From: an uncultured Ruminococcus sp. | Lineage (GTDB): Bacteria > Bacillota > Clostridia > Oscillospirales > Ruminococcaceae | Direction: 5' to 3' | Length of the DNA: 37,374 nucleotides | NCBI GenBank assembly: GCA_947169885.1 | Contig: CAMVRM010000031.1 | Span: 1 to 37,374 of the forward strand | Shown: positions 25,386 through 36,938 of the stretch, one piece after another | How the letters are laid out: every line of letters starts with the position of its first letter | Numbering within the stretch: position 1 is the stretch's first letter | Position numbers and translations under genes: made by a program | The notes under the pieces: model-generated | What the model was told of the DNA's origin: nothing | Seen by the model: the letters and a program-made list of their open reading frames with translations, nothing else | Databases searched by the model: none

Positions 25386-26585
25386 TTACTCGTTAATCTT
25401 GGTAACAACGCCCGAGCCAACAGTTCTGCCGCCCTCACGGATAGCGAAACGAAGACCCTCTTCGATAGCGATAGGAGTGATAAGCTCAACGTCCATAGCT
25501 ACGTTATCGCCAGGCATACACATTTCCTTGTCAGCAGGAAGAGTGATAACGCCGGTAACGTCAGTTGTTCTGAAATAGAACTGAGGTCTGTAATTGTTGA
25601 AGAAAGGAGTGTGTCTGCCGCCCTCTTCCTTCTTCAGAACGTAAACCTGACCGGAGAACTTGGTGTGGGGGTGAATGGAGCCGGGCTTGCAGAGAACCTG
25701 ACCACGCTCAACCTGATCTCTGGTGATACCACGGAGCAGTGCGCCAACGTTATCGCCTGCCTCACAGAAGTCCAGAGTCTTTCTGAACATCTCAAGACCG
25801 GTAACAACAGTGGTCTGCTTCTCCTCGGAAAGACCAACGATTTCAACCTGCTCGTTAACGTTCAGTCTGCCACGCTCTACTCTACCGGTAACAACGGTAC
25901 CACGACCGGAAATGGTCATAGTGTCCTCGATAGGCATCAGGAAGGGCTTAGCATCGTCTCTCTCAGGAGAAGGAATGAACTCGTCAACAGCGTCCATCAG
26001 CTCGAGGATAGGCTTGTAAGCCTCATTGGACAGATCGTCCGGAGCCTCAAGAGCAGCGAGAGCAGAACCGATGATGATCGGGGTGTCGTCGCCGGGGAAG
26101 TCGTAGCTGGAGAGAAGGTCACGGATGTCCATCTCAACGAGCTCGAGCAGCTCAGGGTCGTCAACCTGGTCAGCCTTGTTCATGAATACAACGATTGCAG
26201 GAACGCCAACCTGACGAGCGAGCAGGATGTGCTCTCTGGTCTGAGCCATAGGACCGTCAGAAGCAGCAACTACGAGGATAGCGCCGTCCATCTGAGCAGC
26301 ACCGGTGATCATGTTCTTAACATAGTCAGCGTGTCCCGGGCAGTCAACGTGAGCATAGTGACGCTTGTCAGTCTCGTACTCAACGTGTGCGGTGTTGATT
26401 GTGATACCACGCTCTCTCTCCTCAGGAGCCTTATCGATCATGTCGTAAGCCTCGTACTGAGCCTGACCCTTCATAGCGAGAGTCTTGGTGATAGCAGCGG
26501 TAAGAGTGGTCTTGCCGTGGTCAACGTGGCCGATGGTGCCAATGTTAACGTGCGGCTTGGTTCTTTCAAATTTAGCCTTTCCCAT
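25386..26585 (-). CDS. tuf: Elongation factor Tu
   Basis: GTPase that delivers aminoacyl-tRNA to the ribosome, 399 residues. GHVDHGKT, the effector region RGITIN, DCPGH, and NKAD are intact, and the three-domain length is normal. The start [17 protein letters not shown] is the family's. AAGGAGG lies upstream. It is last in the rpsL-rpsG-fusA-tuf order, but a 161-base gap with its own promoter (26640-26668) should raise its level above that of fusA. Confidence 0.99.
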   Translation of the reverse strand: MGKAKFERTKPHVNIGTIGHVDHGKTTLTAAITKTLAMKGQAQYEAYDMIDKAPEERERGITINTAHVEYETDKRHYAHVDCPGHADYVKNMITGAAQMDGAILVVAASDGPMAQTREHILLARQVGVPAIVVFMNKADQVDDPELLELVEMDIRDLLSSYDFPGDDTPIIIGSALAALEAPDDLSNEAYKPILELMDAVDEFIPSPERDDAKPFLMPIEDTMTISGRGTVVTGRVERGRLNVNEQVEIVGLSEEKQTTVVTGLEMFRKTLDFCEAGDNVGALLRGITRDQVERGQVLCKPGSIHPHTKFSGQVYVLKKEEGGRHTPFFNNYRPQFYFRTTDVTGVITLPADKEMCMPGDNVAMDVELITPIAIEEGLRFAIREGGRTVGSGVVTKINE

Positions 26586-26639
26586 GGGAATTCCTCCTTA
26601 AAAATAGAATATAGAGTTAGATATACGGTGTATAAAGCT

Positions 26640-26668
26640 ATTATAACACATTTTAAACAGATTTTCAA
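26640..26668 (-). promoter_or_regulatory. Internal promoter for tuf
   Basis: On the minus strand TTGAAA (complement of 26663-26668), 17 bases, perfect TATAAT (complement of 26640-26645), in the gap between fusA and tuf. It would give a leader of about 50 bases. Confidence 0.85.
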
Positions 26669-26746
26669 GGGGTTTGGCAAATATTTTTTAAAAAAACTTG
26701 CACAAATTCCCCTCAAAAATCATAATACTTTTACTAAAAGGGAAGA

Positions 26747-28855
26747 TCAGTCGTCCTTTTTGCGGTTCTGCATGATCTTCTCAGCAATGTTCTTAGGAAC
26801 TTCGATATAGCTGTGAGGCTCCATTGTGTACTGACCACGACCCTGAGTGTTGGATCTCAGAGCGTTGGAGTAACCGAACATTTCGCTCAGCGGAACGAGA
26901 GCATCTACCTGGATAGCGCCGGGGCGTGTTTCCTGACCCTGGATCTGTCCACGTCTGGAACTGAGGTCGCCGATAACAGTTCCGAGATAATCATCAGGAA
27001 CGATAACAGTAACCTTCATGATAGGCTCAAGGATAACAGGGTCTGCCTTGCGCATAGCCTCCTTGAATGCCATAGAACCAGCGAGCTTGAATGCCATTTC
27101 AGAGGAGTCGACTTCGTGATAAGAACCGTCATACAGTTCAACCTTAACGTCAACTACCTGATAGCCTGCGAGAACGCCGCTTTCCATAGCGCCCCTGATA
27201 CCTGCGTCAACTGCGGGGATGTATTCCTTCGGAACAGCACCGCCGACAACGCTGTTGATGAACTCGTAGCCCTTGCCCGACTCGTTAGGCTCAATGTTGA
27301 TCTTAACGTGACCATACTGACCCTTACCACCGGACTGCTTAGCATACTTGTAGTCAACATTTGCCTTGCTTCTGATAGTCTCCTTGTAGGAAACCTGAGG
27401 AGCGCCGACATTTGCTTCTACCTTGAACTCACGGAGAAGTCTGTCAACGATGATCTCGAGGTGAAGCTCACCCATACCAGCGATGATCGTCTGACCTGTC
27501 TCTTCGGAAGTGTAAGTTCTGAAAGTCGGGTCTTCTTCTGCCAGCTTGGACAGAGCGATACCCATTTTCTCCTGACCTGCCTTAGTCTTAGGCTCGATAG
27601 CGAGCTGGATAACAGGCTCAGGGAACTCCATAGATTCAAGGATAACAGGGTGATCGGGATCGCAAAGAGTGTCACCTGTTGTGGTGTTCTTCAGACCGAT
27701 AGCAGCAGCGATGTCGCCTGCGTAAACCTGCTCGATATCCTTTCTCTGGTTGGAGTGCATCTGAACGATACGTCCGATACGCTCGTCCTTGCCCTTGGTA
27801 GCATTGAGAACGCTGGAACCTGCGTGAAGCACGCCCGAATAAACTCTGAAGAAGCAGAGCTTACCAACGAACGGGTCGGTAGCGATCTTGAATGCGAGAG
27901 CGGAGAACGGCTCATCGTCGCTTGAAGGACGCTCTACCTCTTCGTCAGTTTCAGGGTTAACGCCCTTGATGTGAGGGATGTCGGTAGGTGCAGGCATATA
28001 GTCAACGATAGCGTCGAGAAGCTTCTGCACGCCCTTGTTTCTGTAAGAAGTACCGCAGCAAACGGGTACCATTGTGTTGTCGATAGTCGACTTTCTGATG
28101 ACCTTCTTCATCTCTTCGATGGTGATCTCTTCGTCTGCGAAATACTTCTCAGCGATCTCATCATCAACTTCTGCAAGATGCTCGATCAGTTCAGTTCTGT
28201 ACTGCTCAGCCTTTTCCTGCATATCCTCGGGAATATCAGTTACCTGAATATCAGTACCGAGGTCATTGGTGTAGATGTAAGCCTTCATCTCGAGAAGGTC
28301 GATCAGACCCTTGAAGTCGTCCTCAGCGCCGATAGGAAGCTGGATAGCAACTGCATTGGTCTTGAGTCTGTTGTGGAGCATATCAAGAACGTTGTAGAAA
28401 TCAGCGCCCATGATGTCCATTTTATTGACATAGACCATTCTGGGGACTTTGTAGTTATCAGCCTGTCTCCAAACAGTCTCTGTCTGAGGCTCAACGCCGC
28501 CCTTTGCACAAAGAACAGTTACCGAACCGTCAAGAACACGGAGCGATCTTTCAACCTCAACGGTGAAGTCAACGTGTCCCGGGGTGTCGATGATGTTCAT
28601 TCTGTAACGGGTCTTGCGCTCGGTGTCATAGGTAGGGGTCCAGTAAGCTGTGGTAGCAGCGGAGGTGATAGTGATACCTCTCTCCTTTTCCTGAGCCATC
28701 CAGTCCATTGTGGATGCACCGTCATGCGTTTCGCCTATCTTATAGTTTACGCCCGTATAGAACAAGATACGTTCGGTCGTAGTTGTCTTACCGGCGTCAA
28801 TGTGCGCCATGATACCGATATTTCTGGTATCCTGCAAAGAACAATCTCTTGCCAT
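26747..28855 (-). CDS. fusA: Elongation factor G
   Basis: Translocation GTPase, 702 residues. The G1 motif [14 protein letters not shown], the switch region [18 protein letters not shown] and NKMD are all present, followed by domains II-V with GMGELHLEI and RRGQIQGQ. The start [23 protein letters not shown] is typical, with AGGAGG upstream, 18 bases after rpsG. Normal length and no insertions. Confidence 0.99.
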   Translation of the reverse strand: MARDCSLQDTRNIGIMAHIDAGKTTTTERILFYTGVNYKIGETHDGASTMDWMAQEKERGITITSAATTAYWTPTYDTERKTRYRMNIIDTPGHVDFTVEVERSLRVLDGSVTVLCAKGGVEPQTETVWRQADNYKVPRMVYVNKMDIMGADFYNVLDMLHNRLKTNAVAIQLPIGAEDDFKGLIDLLEMKAYIYTNDLGTDIQVTDIPEDMQEKAEQYRTELIEHLAEVDDEIAEKYFADEEITIEEMKKVIRKSTIDNTMVPVCCGTSYRNKGVQKLLDAIVDYMPAPTDIPHIKGVNPETDEEVERPSSDDEPFSALAFKIATDPFVGKLCFFRVYSGVLHAGSSVLNATKGKDERIGRIVQMHSNQRKDIEQVYAGDIAAAIGLKNTTTGDTLCDPDHPVILESMEFPEPVIQLAIEPKTKAGQEKMGIALSKLAEEDPTFRTYTSEETGQTIIAGMGELHLEIIVDRLLREFKVEANVGAPQVSYKETIRSKANVDYKYAKQSGGKGQYGHVKINIEPNESGKGYEFINSVVGGAVPKEYIPAVDAGIRGAMESGVLAGYQVVDVKVELYDGSYHEVDSSEMAFKLAGSMAFKEAMRKADPVILEPIMKVTVIVPDDYLGTVIGDLSSRRGQIQGQETRPGAIQVDALVPLSEMFGYSNALRSNTQGRGQYTMEPHSYIEVPKNIAEKIMQNRKKDD

Positions 28856-28873
28856 AATATCCTCCTATACGAA

Positions 28874-29344
28874 TTACCATCTGTAATGAGCGAAAGCCTT
28901 GTTAGCTTCAGCCATTCTGTGAGTTTCGTCACGCTTCTTGCAAGAGCCGCCCACACCGTTAAGTGCGTCCATGATCTCTGCTGCAAGTCTTTCCTTCATG
29001 GTGTCCTCGTTTCTCTCTCTGGAGAACTTGGTTATCCAACGCAGACCGAGAGTCTGTCTTCTCTCAGGGCGAACCTCCATAGGAACCTGATAGGTAGCAC
29101 CGCCGACACGGCGAGCCTTTACCTCGAGTTCAGGCATGATGTTCTCCATAGCTTCCTCGAAAACTTCGAGTGCAGGACGACCTGTCTTTTCCTCAACGAT
29201 CTCGAAAGCGCCGTAAACGATCTTCTGAGCAACGCCCTTCTTGCCGTCGAGCATGATGTTATTTACGAGACGAGTAACGAGCTTGGACTTGTAAACCGGA
29301 TCCTCGAGCACGTCTCTCTTGGTTACCTTACCTCTTCTTGGCAC
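28874..29344 (-). CDS. rpsG: Small-subunit ribosomal protein S7
   Basis: 156 residues, exactly the usual S7 length when started at the GTG at 29344 (protein then begins [16 protein letters not shown]). AAGGAGGG lies 9 bases before this GTG. A longer in-frame ATG start at 29428 would add 28 residues not found in the family. S7 nucleates the 30S head and in many bacteria represses its own operon. A 210-base gap with small hairpins separates it from rpsL. Confidence 0.97.
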   Translation of the reverse strand: MPRRGKVTKRDVLEDPVYKSKLVTRLVNNIMLDGKKGVAQKIVYGAFEIVEEKTGRPALEVFEEAMENIMPELEVKARRVGGATYQVPMEVRPERRQTLGLRWITKFSRERNEDTMKERLAAEIMDALNGVGGSCKKRDETHRMAEANKAFAHYRW

Positions 29345-29554
29345 TGTAATTCCCTCCTTCACAAAAATGAATTCACAGGTACTCGTTTCACGGGCTTTCC
29401 CCGTGACCCCGTTCAGTATAAGCGGCAAGGGATATATATATTATCCATCCGCCATTACTGTGGTCTTCGCAGCAATGCGACAATGAGTTTTAACCTTATT
29501 TCGTCTTTGCACGTTCAAATCCGTGCTGATTTTCAGCTTTGAGATAAAAGCGGC
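29345..29554 (-). promoter_or_regulatory. rpsL-rpsG spacer with hairpins, possible S7 control site
   Basis: This 210-base gap is long for a str operon. On the minus strand it holds GCTGA-AAAA-TCAGC near the 5' end and CACGGG-5-CCCGTG at 29405-29389, about 45 bases before the S7 start. In E. coli S7 binds the rpsL-rpsG spacer to repress translation; a similar role here is inference, and the structures do not obviously copy the E. coli site. Confidence 0.35.
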
Positions 29555-29974
29555 TTACTTGCCTGCCTTAGGTCTCTTAGCGCCGTACTTCGAGCGAGCC
29601 TGCATTCTCTTAGCAACACCCTGAGCATCAAGTGTACCTCTGATGATGTGGTAACGAGTACCGGGGAGGTCCTTGACACGGCCGCCTCTGATAAGAACAA
29701 CGCTGTGTTCCTGGAGGTTGTGACCGATACCGGGGATGTAAGCTGTTACTTCAGTACCGTTTGTCAGCTTAACTCTGGCGATCTTACGCATAGCGGAGTT
29801 AGGCTTTTTAGGAGTAGCGGTACGAACTGCGGTGCAGACGCCTCTCTTCTGAGGGCAGCTCTGGTCGATTACCTTCTTCTTCTTGGAGTTGTAACCCTTC
29901 TGAAGTGCAGGTGCGGTCGACTTAGTCTCGAAGCTGTCTCTGCCTTTCTTAACGAGCTGGTTAAAGGTTGGCAT
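29555..29974 (-). CDS. rpsL: Small-subunit ribosomal protein S12
   Basis: 139 residues. The start [12 protein letters not shown] at 29974 is the family start, with GAAAGGAGAG upstream; the longer in-frame start at 30043 is in the leader. The decoding-centre loop TPKKPNSA (Lys at the streptomycin position) and [13 protein letters not shown] are wild-type, so no streptomycin-resistance change is visible. It is the first gene of the str operon. Confidence 0.98.
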   Translation of the reverse strand: MPTFNQLVKKGRDSFETKSTAPALQKGYNSKKKKVIDQSCPQKRGVCTAVRTATPKKPNSAMRKIARVKLTNGTEVTAYIPGIGHNLQEHSVVLIRGGRVKDLPGTRYHIIRGTLDAQGVAKRMQARSKYGAKRPKAGK

Positions 29975-30006
29975 ATTCTCTCTCCTTTCGTAGTGAAATT
30001 TATGCG

Positions 30007-30025
30007 TGCAGGCACTTCGCCTGCA
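30007..30025 (-). promoter_or_regulatory. Leader hairpin of the str operon
   Basis: TGCAGGC and GCCTGCA form a perfect 7-base stem with a 5-base loop immediately downstream of the -10 box, in the first bases of the rpsL leader. With no T run it is not a terminator. It may stabilise the mRNA or take part in control. Confidence 0.45.
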
Positions 30026-30034
30026 TACTTTTAC

Positions 30035-30063
30035 ATTATACACTCATTATTTATCCTTGTCAA
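30035..30063 (-). promoter_or_regulatory. str operon promoter
   Basis: On the minus strand a perfect TTGACA (complement of 30058-30063), 17 bases, and a perfect TATAAT (complement of 30035-30040). This is the strongest consensus promoter in the window, as expected for ribosomal protein genes. Confidence 0.92.
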
Positions 30064-30134
30064 GCCTTCCCCGAAAACTTTTACATATTGTTTAATTTTT
30101 CGGACAGTTAGCACCGCTGTTTGTTGATTTGTGC

Positions 30135-30172
30135 ATAAAAAGCGGACTGCCGCAAATGCAGACAGTCCGCTC
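30135..30172 (-). terminator. Terminator of the ubiquitin-domain gene
   Basis: On the minus strand AGCGGACTG (complement of 30163-30171) pairs with CAGTCCGCT (complement of 30141-30149) and is followed by TTTT. It lies about 50 bases after the stop at 30222 and separates that gene from the str operon promoter. Confidence 0.85.
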
Positions 30173-30221
30173 ATCTCAGTTGTTCCGGGTCCACTCCGCA
30201 AACATTTTCGCACATCCGATC

Positions 30222-32790
<2,569 letters not shown>

Positions 32791-32796
32791 TTAATG

Positions 32797-34035
32797 TCAC
32801 TTAATGCTCGCCGTAAACGTCACAGTGTCCTCGTATTCACCTGCGGGCTTGCTGCTGTAATCCTCAACGATAGCGCCTGCGGTCTGCGTTACGCCGTCAG
32901 CGTTCAGACTGCTGAACTCCCATGTGGGGACTGCCGCATCTGCGCTGTAACTGCCGCTTTCCTTTGCAAGGTTATAGCCGATGGTGTTTTCTCCCGATCT
33001 GAGTACCCAGCCGTTCTTTGATTCTGCTGAAACTGTCAGCACCTTACCGTTCGCAAGTGTTCCCTTTGCGGTTATGCCGCCGACAAGCTCGTTCCAGCCC
33101 GGGTTCGCTATATCAAGCGTTGCAGGGATAGTTATGGTGTAATCGGACGGGATCTCCTCCCACTGAGCATAAAGAGTTATATCGCTGTTTAATGTAACAG
33201 GATCGCCCTCATTGTATGATGTTCCGCTTCCGTCCGCATTGGTATTCCAGCATTTGAATATATATCCCGACTTTTCAAGGTTTCCGGTGTTGCCGAGAAC
33301 AACTGCCGATACTTCCGAAGTATATTCTTTTGTATCTGTCGGAGCTGTGCCGTCCGTATTGCCGTTTCCGTCATATGTGACAGTATATTTCATGGAAGGA
33401 TCTATCGAATGATACACAATTTCCGAATACACTCCGGTATACCATGAACCGCTACCGGTACTGGAACAAAGCATTCCGTAATAAGTCACACCATCCTGAA
33501 ATTTACCCAGAATATCTGTATCTATTAACGTATACGTTCCCGTTACTTTGGTATTGTATCCTGTATCATACAGTACATTTGCATTGGTCAGTTGTTTAGC
33601 CTGCGCATTAGTTATACGCTCATACTTAACATTTGAACTTCCGGCATTGCTATTTATATATATCGAATCGCTGCCGATCTGACTTGCCAGATCTTTAAAA
33701 CTTTTGCCGCTTTGCCATGCAGTAGATAAAGACTTAGCTTTTTCCTTATTTGTCGTAAAGATTATATTGAAGTATCTCGTGCCCGGATTATTTGCAAAAT
33801 TACCTGAATCAACGTAAGTAAAATTAGTAACAATGGATTCAACATGACCATCATCAGTCGAATATGTGATATTTGTCGAATTGCCGCTTACCGTCTGATA
33901 GCACTCCGCACTTGCTGTGATAGCCGTGTCAAACAGCCCTTTCTGTCCGAAAAACTGTCCTCCCGAAACTGCACTTCCTGCCGTGATCGTCAGTGCAAGC
34001 AGAAACGCCGCTGACTTTTTCCATGTGTTTTTCAT
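32797..34035 (-). CDS. Secreted protein with InlB-type repeat, paralogue of the ubiquitin-domain protein
   Basis: A 412-residue predicted secreted protein of unknown role. The signal peptide (about 1-43, ITASA) is nearly identical to that of the next gene. Residues about 45-215 form an unrecognised Ser/Thr/Asn-rich domain (FNIIFTTNKEKAKSLSTAW). Residues about 222-290 are an InlB/Listeria-Bacteroides type beta repeat (YTVTYDGNGN, then YIFKCWNTNADGSG, then LYAQW). The last ~113 residues are about 88% identical to the C-terminal domain of the 830-residue neighbour. No sorting motif. AGGAGG precedes the ATG. It has a strong promoter, and the neighbour, which begins 82 bases after its stop, is probably on the same transcript. 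Confidence 0.85.
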   Translation of the reverse strand: MKNTWKKSAAFLLALTITAGSAVSGGQFFGQKGLFDTAITASAECYQTVSGNSTNITYSTDDGHVESIVTNFTYVDSGNFANNPGTRYFNIIFTTNKEKAKSLSTAWQSGKSFKDLASQIGSDSIYINSNAGSSNVKYERITNAQAKQLTNANVLYDTGYNTKVTGTYTLIDTDILGKFQDGVTYYGMLCSSTGSGSWYTGVYSEIVYHSIDPSMKYTVTYDGNGNTDGTAPTDTKEYTSEVSAVVLGNTGNLEKSGYIFKCWNTNADGSGTSYNEGDPVTLNSDITLYAQWEEIPSDYTITIPATLDIANPGWNELVGGITAKGTLANGKVLTVSAESKNGWVLRSGENTIGYNLAKESGSYSADAAVPTWEFSSLNADGVTQTAGAIVEDYSSKPAGEYEDTVTFTASIK

Positions 34036-34223
34036 AATTTGAACCTCCTGTTTAATTTTTATTAACGATATATCTTATGCAACGCATAACATTGCTATTT
34101 TTTCAATCTATTTGTGTAATAATTTTGTCAATGGTTACAATATAATTTTAACACAAATAAGAAAATCTGTCAAGTAAATATAGATATTTTTTATTATTTT
34201 AACTATTCAGTAAAACTGTACGC
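34036..34223. other. AT-rich leader and intergenic region
   Basis: No gene is seen. On the minus strand it contains the promoter at 34145-34173, a leader of about 100 bases with a small inverted repeat (TTATGC-AAC-GCATAA, 34075-34089), and a very AT-rich stretch. The leader's last ~35 bases, with the ribosome site, are nearly the same as those before the ubiquitin-domain gene. Confidence 0.6.
34145..34173 (-). promoter_or_regulatory. Promoter of the paralogous secreted-protein pair
   Basis: On the minus strand a perfect TTGACA (complement of 34168-34173), 17 bases, TAAAAT (complement of 34145-34150). No equal promoter is seen between the two genes, so it may drive both. Confidence 0.8.
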
Positions 34224-34260
34224 AAAAAAATCCCCCGATGCCGCTTTGAACATCAGGGGA
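34224..34260 (-). terminator. Terminator of gltX
   Basis: On the minus strand TCCCCTGATG pairs with CATCGGGGGA (one internal mismatch) and is followed by seven T (complement of 34224-34230). It lies about 30 bases after the gltX stop. Confidence 0.9.
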
Positions 34261-34291
34261 GAATGTACGTTATTCTTTTTTACAGCAATGA

Positions 34292-35728
34292 TTATTCGCC
34301 GAGCGCAAGCTTTATGCGTGCTACCGACTCTTCCTTGCCGAGTATCGTCATAAGTTCTGTCGCACCGCCGGGGGTGACAGCTTTTCTTCCGACGGCAACT
34401 CTTACCGCCCACATAACAGCGCCGACTTTTCGTCCCGACTCTGCGGCATAGGCTTTCAGCTTCTCGAAAAGCGTGTCATTGTTCCAGCTGTCAACGCTTT
34501 CGAGAACGGGCAAGCAGTCCTTTAATATCTCCATGCAGACTTCGGGAGTGGTCTTGTTCTTCTTGTTTGTGTAAAGATCGTCGCTCATAGGCAGACGCTC
34601 AGTCACAAAGTCAGACATATCCCTTATTTCGTCAAAAGTTGCGATACGGCTGTGAAGCAGACTTGCGAGCAGTTTTTTGTCAACATTATCGCCGCATATC
34701 TCGTCAAGTATCGGCATTGCCTTTTCCTCGTACTTGTCATCGGGGAGCTTCTTGATATACTCCGAGTTGAACCATTTCAGCTTTTCATAATCGAACACCG
34801 CAGGCGACTTGCTCAGTCCATCCATTGAGAATGCGTTTTTCAGCTCGTCCATGGTAAAAAATTCCTCGTTGGAGTCTTTCGGACACCAGCCGAGAAGTGC
34901 GATATAGTTGACAATAGCCTCAGGCAGATAGCCATGCTCCACCAAGTCCTGAAAACTTACTGCACCGTGGCGCTTTGACAGCTTTGAAACATTTCCGTCA
35001 GCGTCCTTGCCCATAAGAAGCGGCAGATGAACATAGTGAGGTCTTTCCCAGCCGAATGCGTCATACAGCAGACAGTACTTCGGTGTGGAAGTCAGATACT
35101 CATTTCCTCTTACAACGTGAGTAACGCCCATGAGGTGATCGTCAACAACATGGCAGAAATTGTAAGTCGGGTAGCCGTCAGCCTTGATAAGTATCTGATC
35201 TCTCAGCTCGGAATTGTCCATAGTAACTTCGCCGTAAACCTCGTCATAATAAGAAGTTGTTCCCTCAGTCGGCATTTTCTGACGGATAACATAAGGCTTT
35301 CCCTCAGCCAAGTTTTTCTCAACTTCCTCCTTAGACAAATGGCGGCAGTGACCGTCATAACCGCCGATACCCTTATCGTCTTTCAGCGATTCAAGGCGCT
35401 CGGGCGTGCAGAAGCAATAATAAGCAACGCCTTTCTCAACAAGCTTTTCAGCGTATTCCTTATAGATAGGAAGTCTTTCGCTCTGAATGTAAGGACCATG
35501 CTCGCCGCCCACAACAGGACCTTCGTCATAGTCGATGCCTGTCATTTCCAGTGTCTTTAAGATAACATCGGTCGCACCCTCAACAAGTCTCACCTGATCG
35601 GTGTCCTCTATGCGGAGTATGAACTTTCCGCCCTGCGATTTCGACAGCAGGTAGGAATAAAGCGCAGTACGCAGGTTTCCGATGTGCATAAAGCCCGTAG
35701 GTGAGGGAGCAAATCTTGTAACTATCAT
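34292..35728 (-). CDS. gltX: Glutamate-tRNA ligase
   Basis: Class I aminoacyl-tRNA synthetase that charges tRNA-Glu, 478 residues, a normal length. The HIGH motif reads FAPSPTGFMHIGNLRTALY, the KMSKS loop reads KLSKRHGA, and the catalytic fold and anticodon-binding C-terminal region are complete. Since many Clostridia lack GlnRS, it may also mischarge tRNA-Gln for the amidotransferase route; that is family knowledge and not shown here. GGAGAAAG precedes the ATG. It follows the methyltransferase fusion gene by 51 bases. Confidence 0.98.
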   Translation of the reverse strand: MIVTRFAPSPTGFMHIGNLRTALYSYLLSKSQGGKFILRIEDTDQVRLVEGATDVILKTLEMTGIDYDEGPVVGGEHGPYIQSERLPIYKEYAEKLVEKGVAYYCFCTPERLESLKDDKGIGGYDGHCRHLSKEEVEKNLAEGKPYVIRQKMPTEGTTSYYDEVYGEVTMDNSELRDQILIKADGYPTYNFCHVVDDHLMGVTHVVRGNEYLTSTPKYCLLYDAFGWERPHYVHLPLLMGKDADGNVSKLSKRHGAVSFQDLVEHGYLPEAIVNYIALLGWCPKDSNEEFFTMDELKNAFSMDGLSKSPAVFDYEKLKWFNSEYIKKLPDDKYEEKAMPILDEICGDNVDKKLLASLLHSRIATFDEIRDMSDFVTERLPMSDDLYTNKKNKTTPEVCMEILKDCLPVLESVDSWNNDTLFEKLKAYAAESGRKVGAVMWAVRVAVGRKAVTPGGATELMTILGKEESVARIKLALGE

Positions 35729-35779
35729 TTTTTCTTTCTCCTTATTTGTAAAAAATATCAGCCTTTCAGCCGCTTATCG

Positions 35780-36790
35780 TTATTTGAAATAAAGTTCTCC
35801 GTCAAAGAACCGTTCCTGAAAGTCGATCGCCTGCAATATCTCCTCGGCGGTAAGTTCAGCGCCTTTTGGAGCGGCTATCCATTTATCCTCGTTGTCATTG
35901 AGCCGATGATAAACAGCGATGACAGCGCCCGAAAATTCCTCAACAGGCTTATCAACGCCCAGTATATAAACGTCCTGTTCAGCGCCGTCACCTGCCACGA
36001 TGCCCTTTACATAACCGTAATTCACAGGATAGATAAGATCTGAGGACCTCGGGTGTGCCGTGCCCAGCGGACGGTCGACAGTGCAGTGTATCTCCCTGCC
36101 GATGATCCCCGAATAATCAAGCTTTGCAGGCTCTTTGAGGGCTTTCGCTTCAATAAAATAATGCTTCATGTTCTTCCACTTTTTGCCGTCAAAGCAGTCG
36201 TCGATATGCCGCACCTTGACAAGCTCAAAGCCCGAAAACAGCGCCTTTATGTCCTCTTTATCCGCAAAGAAATGCGGAACGCCCTGTTCAGCGCCCTCAG
36301 TTTTTATAACAGTGTTGCTGTCGGTTTTCGGCAGTCCCGACTCGGCGTAAGTCCAAGTCTCCTTAGAACAAAGTGTCATGAACACCGAACCGTTCGGTTT
36401 CAGAACACGCCGTATCTCAGCCATAACACGCTTCATGCCCTCCGTGTCGGCGTGACCTGCCGAGTGCATCGCAAAAATGCAGTCGAACGCATCGTCCGCA
36501 AATGGCATAGCTTCCATGTCGGCTTTTCTGCAAGCAATATCCAGCCGCTGTTTCCTGCTGTAATTTTTCAGGAAGTCCAGCGCATCGTCCGAAATATCGA
36601 GTGCTGTCACCTTAAAGCCGTATTTTGCGAACAGCACCGAATGCCGCCCCAGTCCGCACCCCAGATCAAGAACGCTTTTCCTGCCCTCACTGCGCCACTT
36701 TTCGGCGTAGTAATAGCTTTCCTCGCAGGGCGTGAGCCACTGTGCCTTATCCTCGACCCTGTTCCAGTCGAATGGTATAAACTCTTTCAT
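35780..36790 (-). CDS. SAM methyltransferase fused to inorganic pyrophosphatase-like domain
   Basis: A 336-residue cytoplasmic protein made of two parts. The first (about 1-220) is a class I methyltransferase, with the SAM-binding loop VLDLGCGLGRH (40-50), the acidic strand end VTALDIS, and the motif IRRVLKPNGSVFMTL. The second (about 226-336) resembles clostridial proteins annotated as inorganic pyrophosphatase: IGREIHCTVDRPLGTAHP, LIYPVNYGYVKG, GDGAEQDVYILG, and DNEDKWIAAP. Such domains are usually separate proteins, so the fusion is notable. The methyl acceptor is unknown. AAAGGAGCG precedes the ATG. It has its own promoter (36821-36849) and gltX follows. Confidence 0.85.
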   Translation of the reverse strand: MKEFIPFDWNRVEDKAQWLTPCEESYYYAEKWRSEGRKSVLDLGCGLGRHSVLFAKYGFKVTALDISDDALDFLKNYSRKQRLDIACRKADMEAMPFADDAFDCIFAMHSAGHADTEGMKRVMAEIRRVLKPNGSVFMTLCSKETWTYAESGLPKTDSNTVIKTEGAEQGVPHFFADKEDIKALFSGFELVKVRHIDDCFDGKKWKNMKHYFIEAKALKEPAKLDYSGIIGREIHCTVDRPLGTAHPRSSDLIYPVNYGYVKGIVAGDGAEQDVYILGVDKPVEEFSGAVIAVYHRLNDNEDKWIAAPKGAELTAEEILQAIDFQERFFDGELYFK

Positions 36791-36820
36791 AAGCGCTCCT
36801 TTCTGTCTGCGTACTTATTT

Positions 36821-36849
36821 ATTATAACACATAATCGGCGCAAGTTCAA
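36821..36849 (-). promoter_or_regulatory. Promoter of methyltransferase-gltX operon
   Basis: On the minus strand TTGAAC (complement of 36844-36849), 17 bases, perfect TATAAT (complement of 36821-36826), about 30 bases before the start codon. Confidence 0.85.
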
Positions 36850-36864
36850 GTGCTTTTTATAAAG

Positions 36865-36900
36865 AAAAAACGGCGCTTGCAGATCTCTCCGCAAGCGCCG
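36865..36900 (-). terminator. Terminator of the wall-anchored protein gene
   Basis: CGGCGCTTGC (36871-36880) pairs perfectly with GCAAGCGCCG (36891-36900). On the minus strand six T follow (complement of 36865-36870). It ends the partial gene at the right edge. Confidence 0.93.
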
Positions 36901-36938
36901 CCAAGACTAATTCAGCGGTATGCCTTTTTATGGGTCAT

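Noticed and set aside
25611-26810. 399-codon plus-strand open frame opposite tuf
   Set aside because: It is antisense to a clear EF-Tu gene, has low-complexity composition set by tuf codon bias, and no family resemblance.
26813-29542. Long plus-strand open frames opposite fusA and rpsG
   Set aside because: They mirror highly biased codons of fusA and rpsG on the other strand and show no domain motifs.
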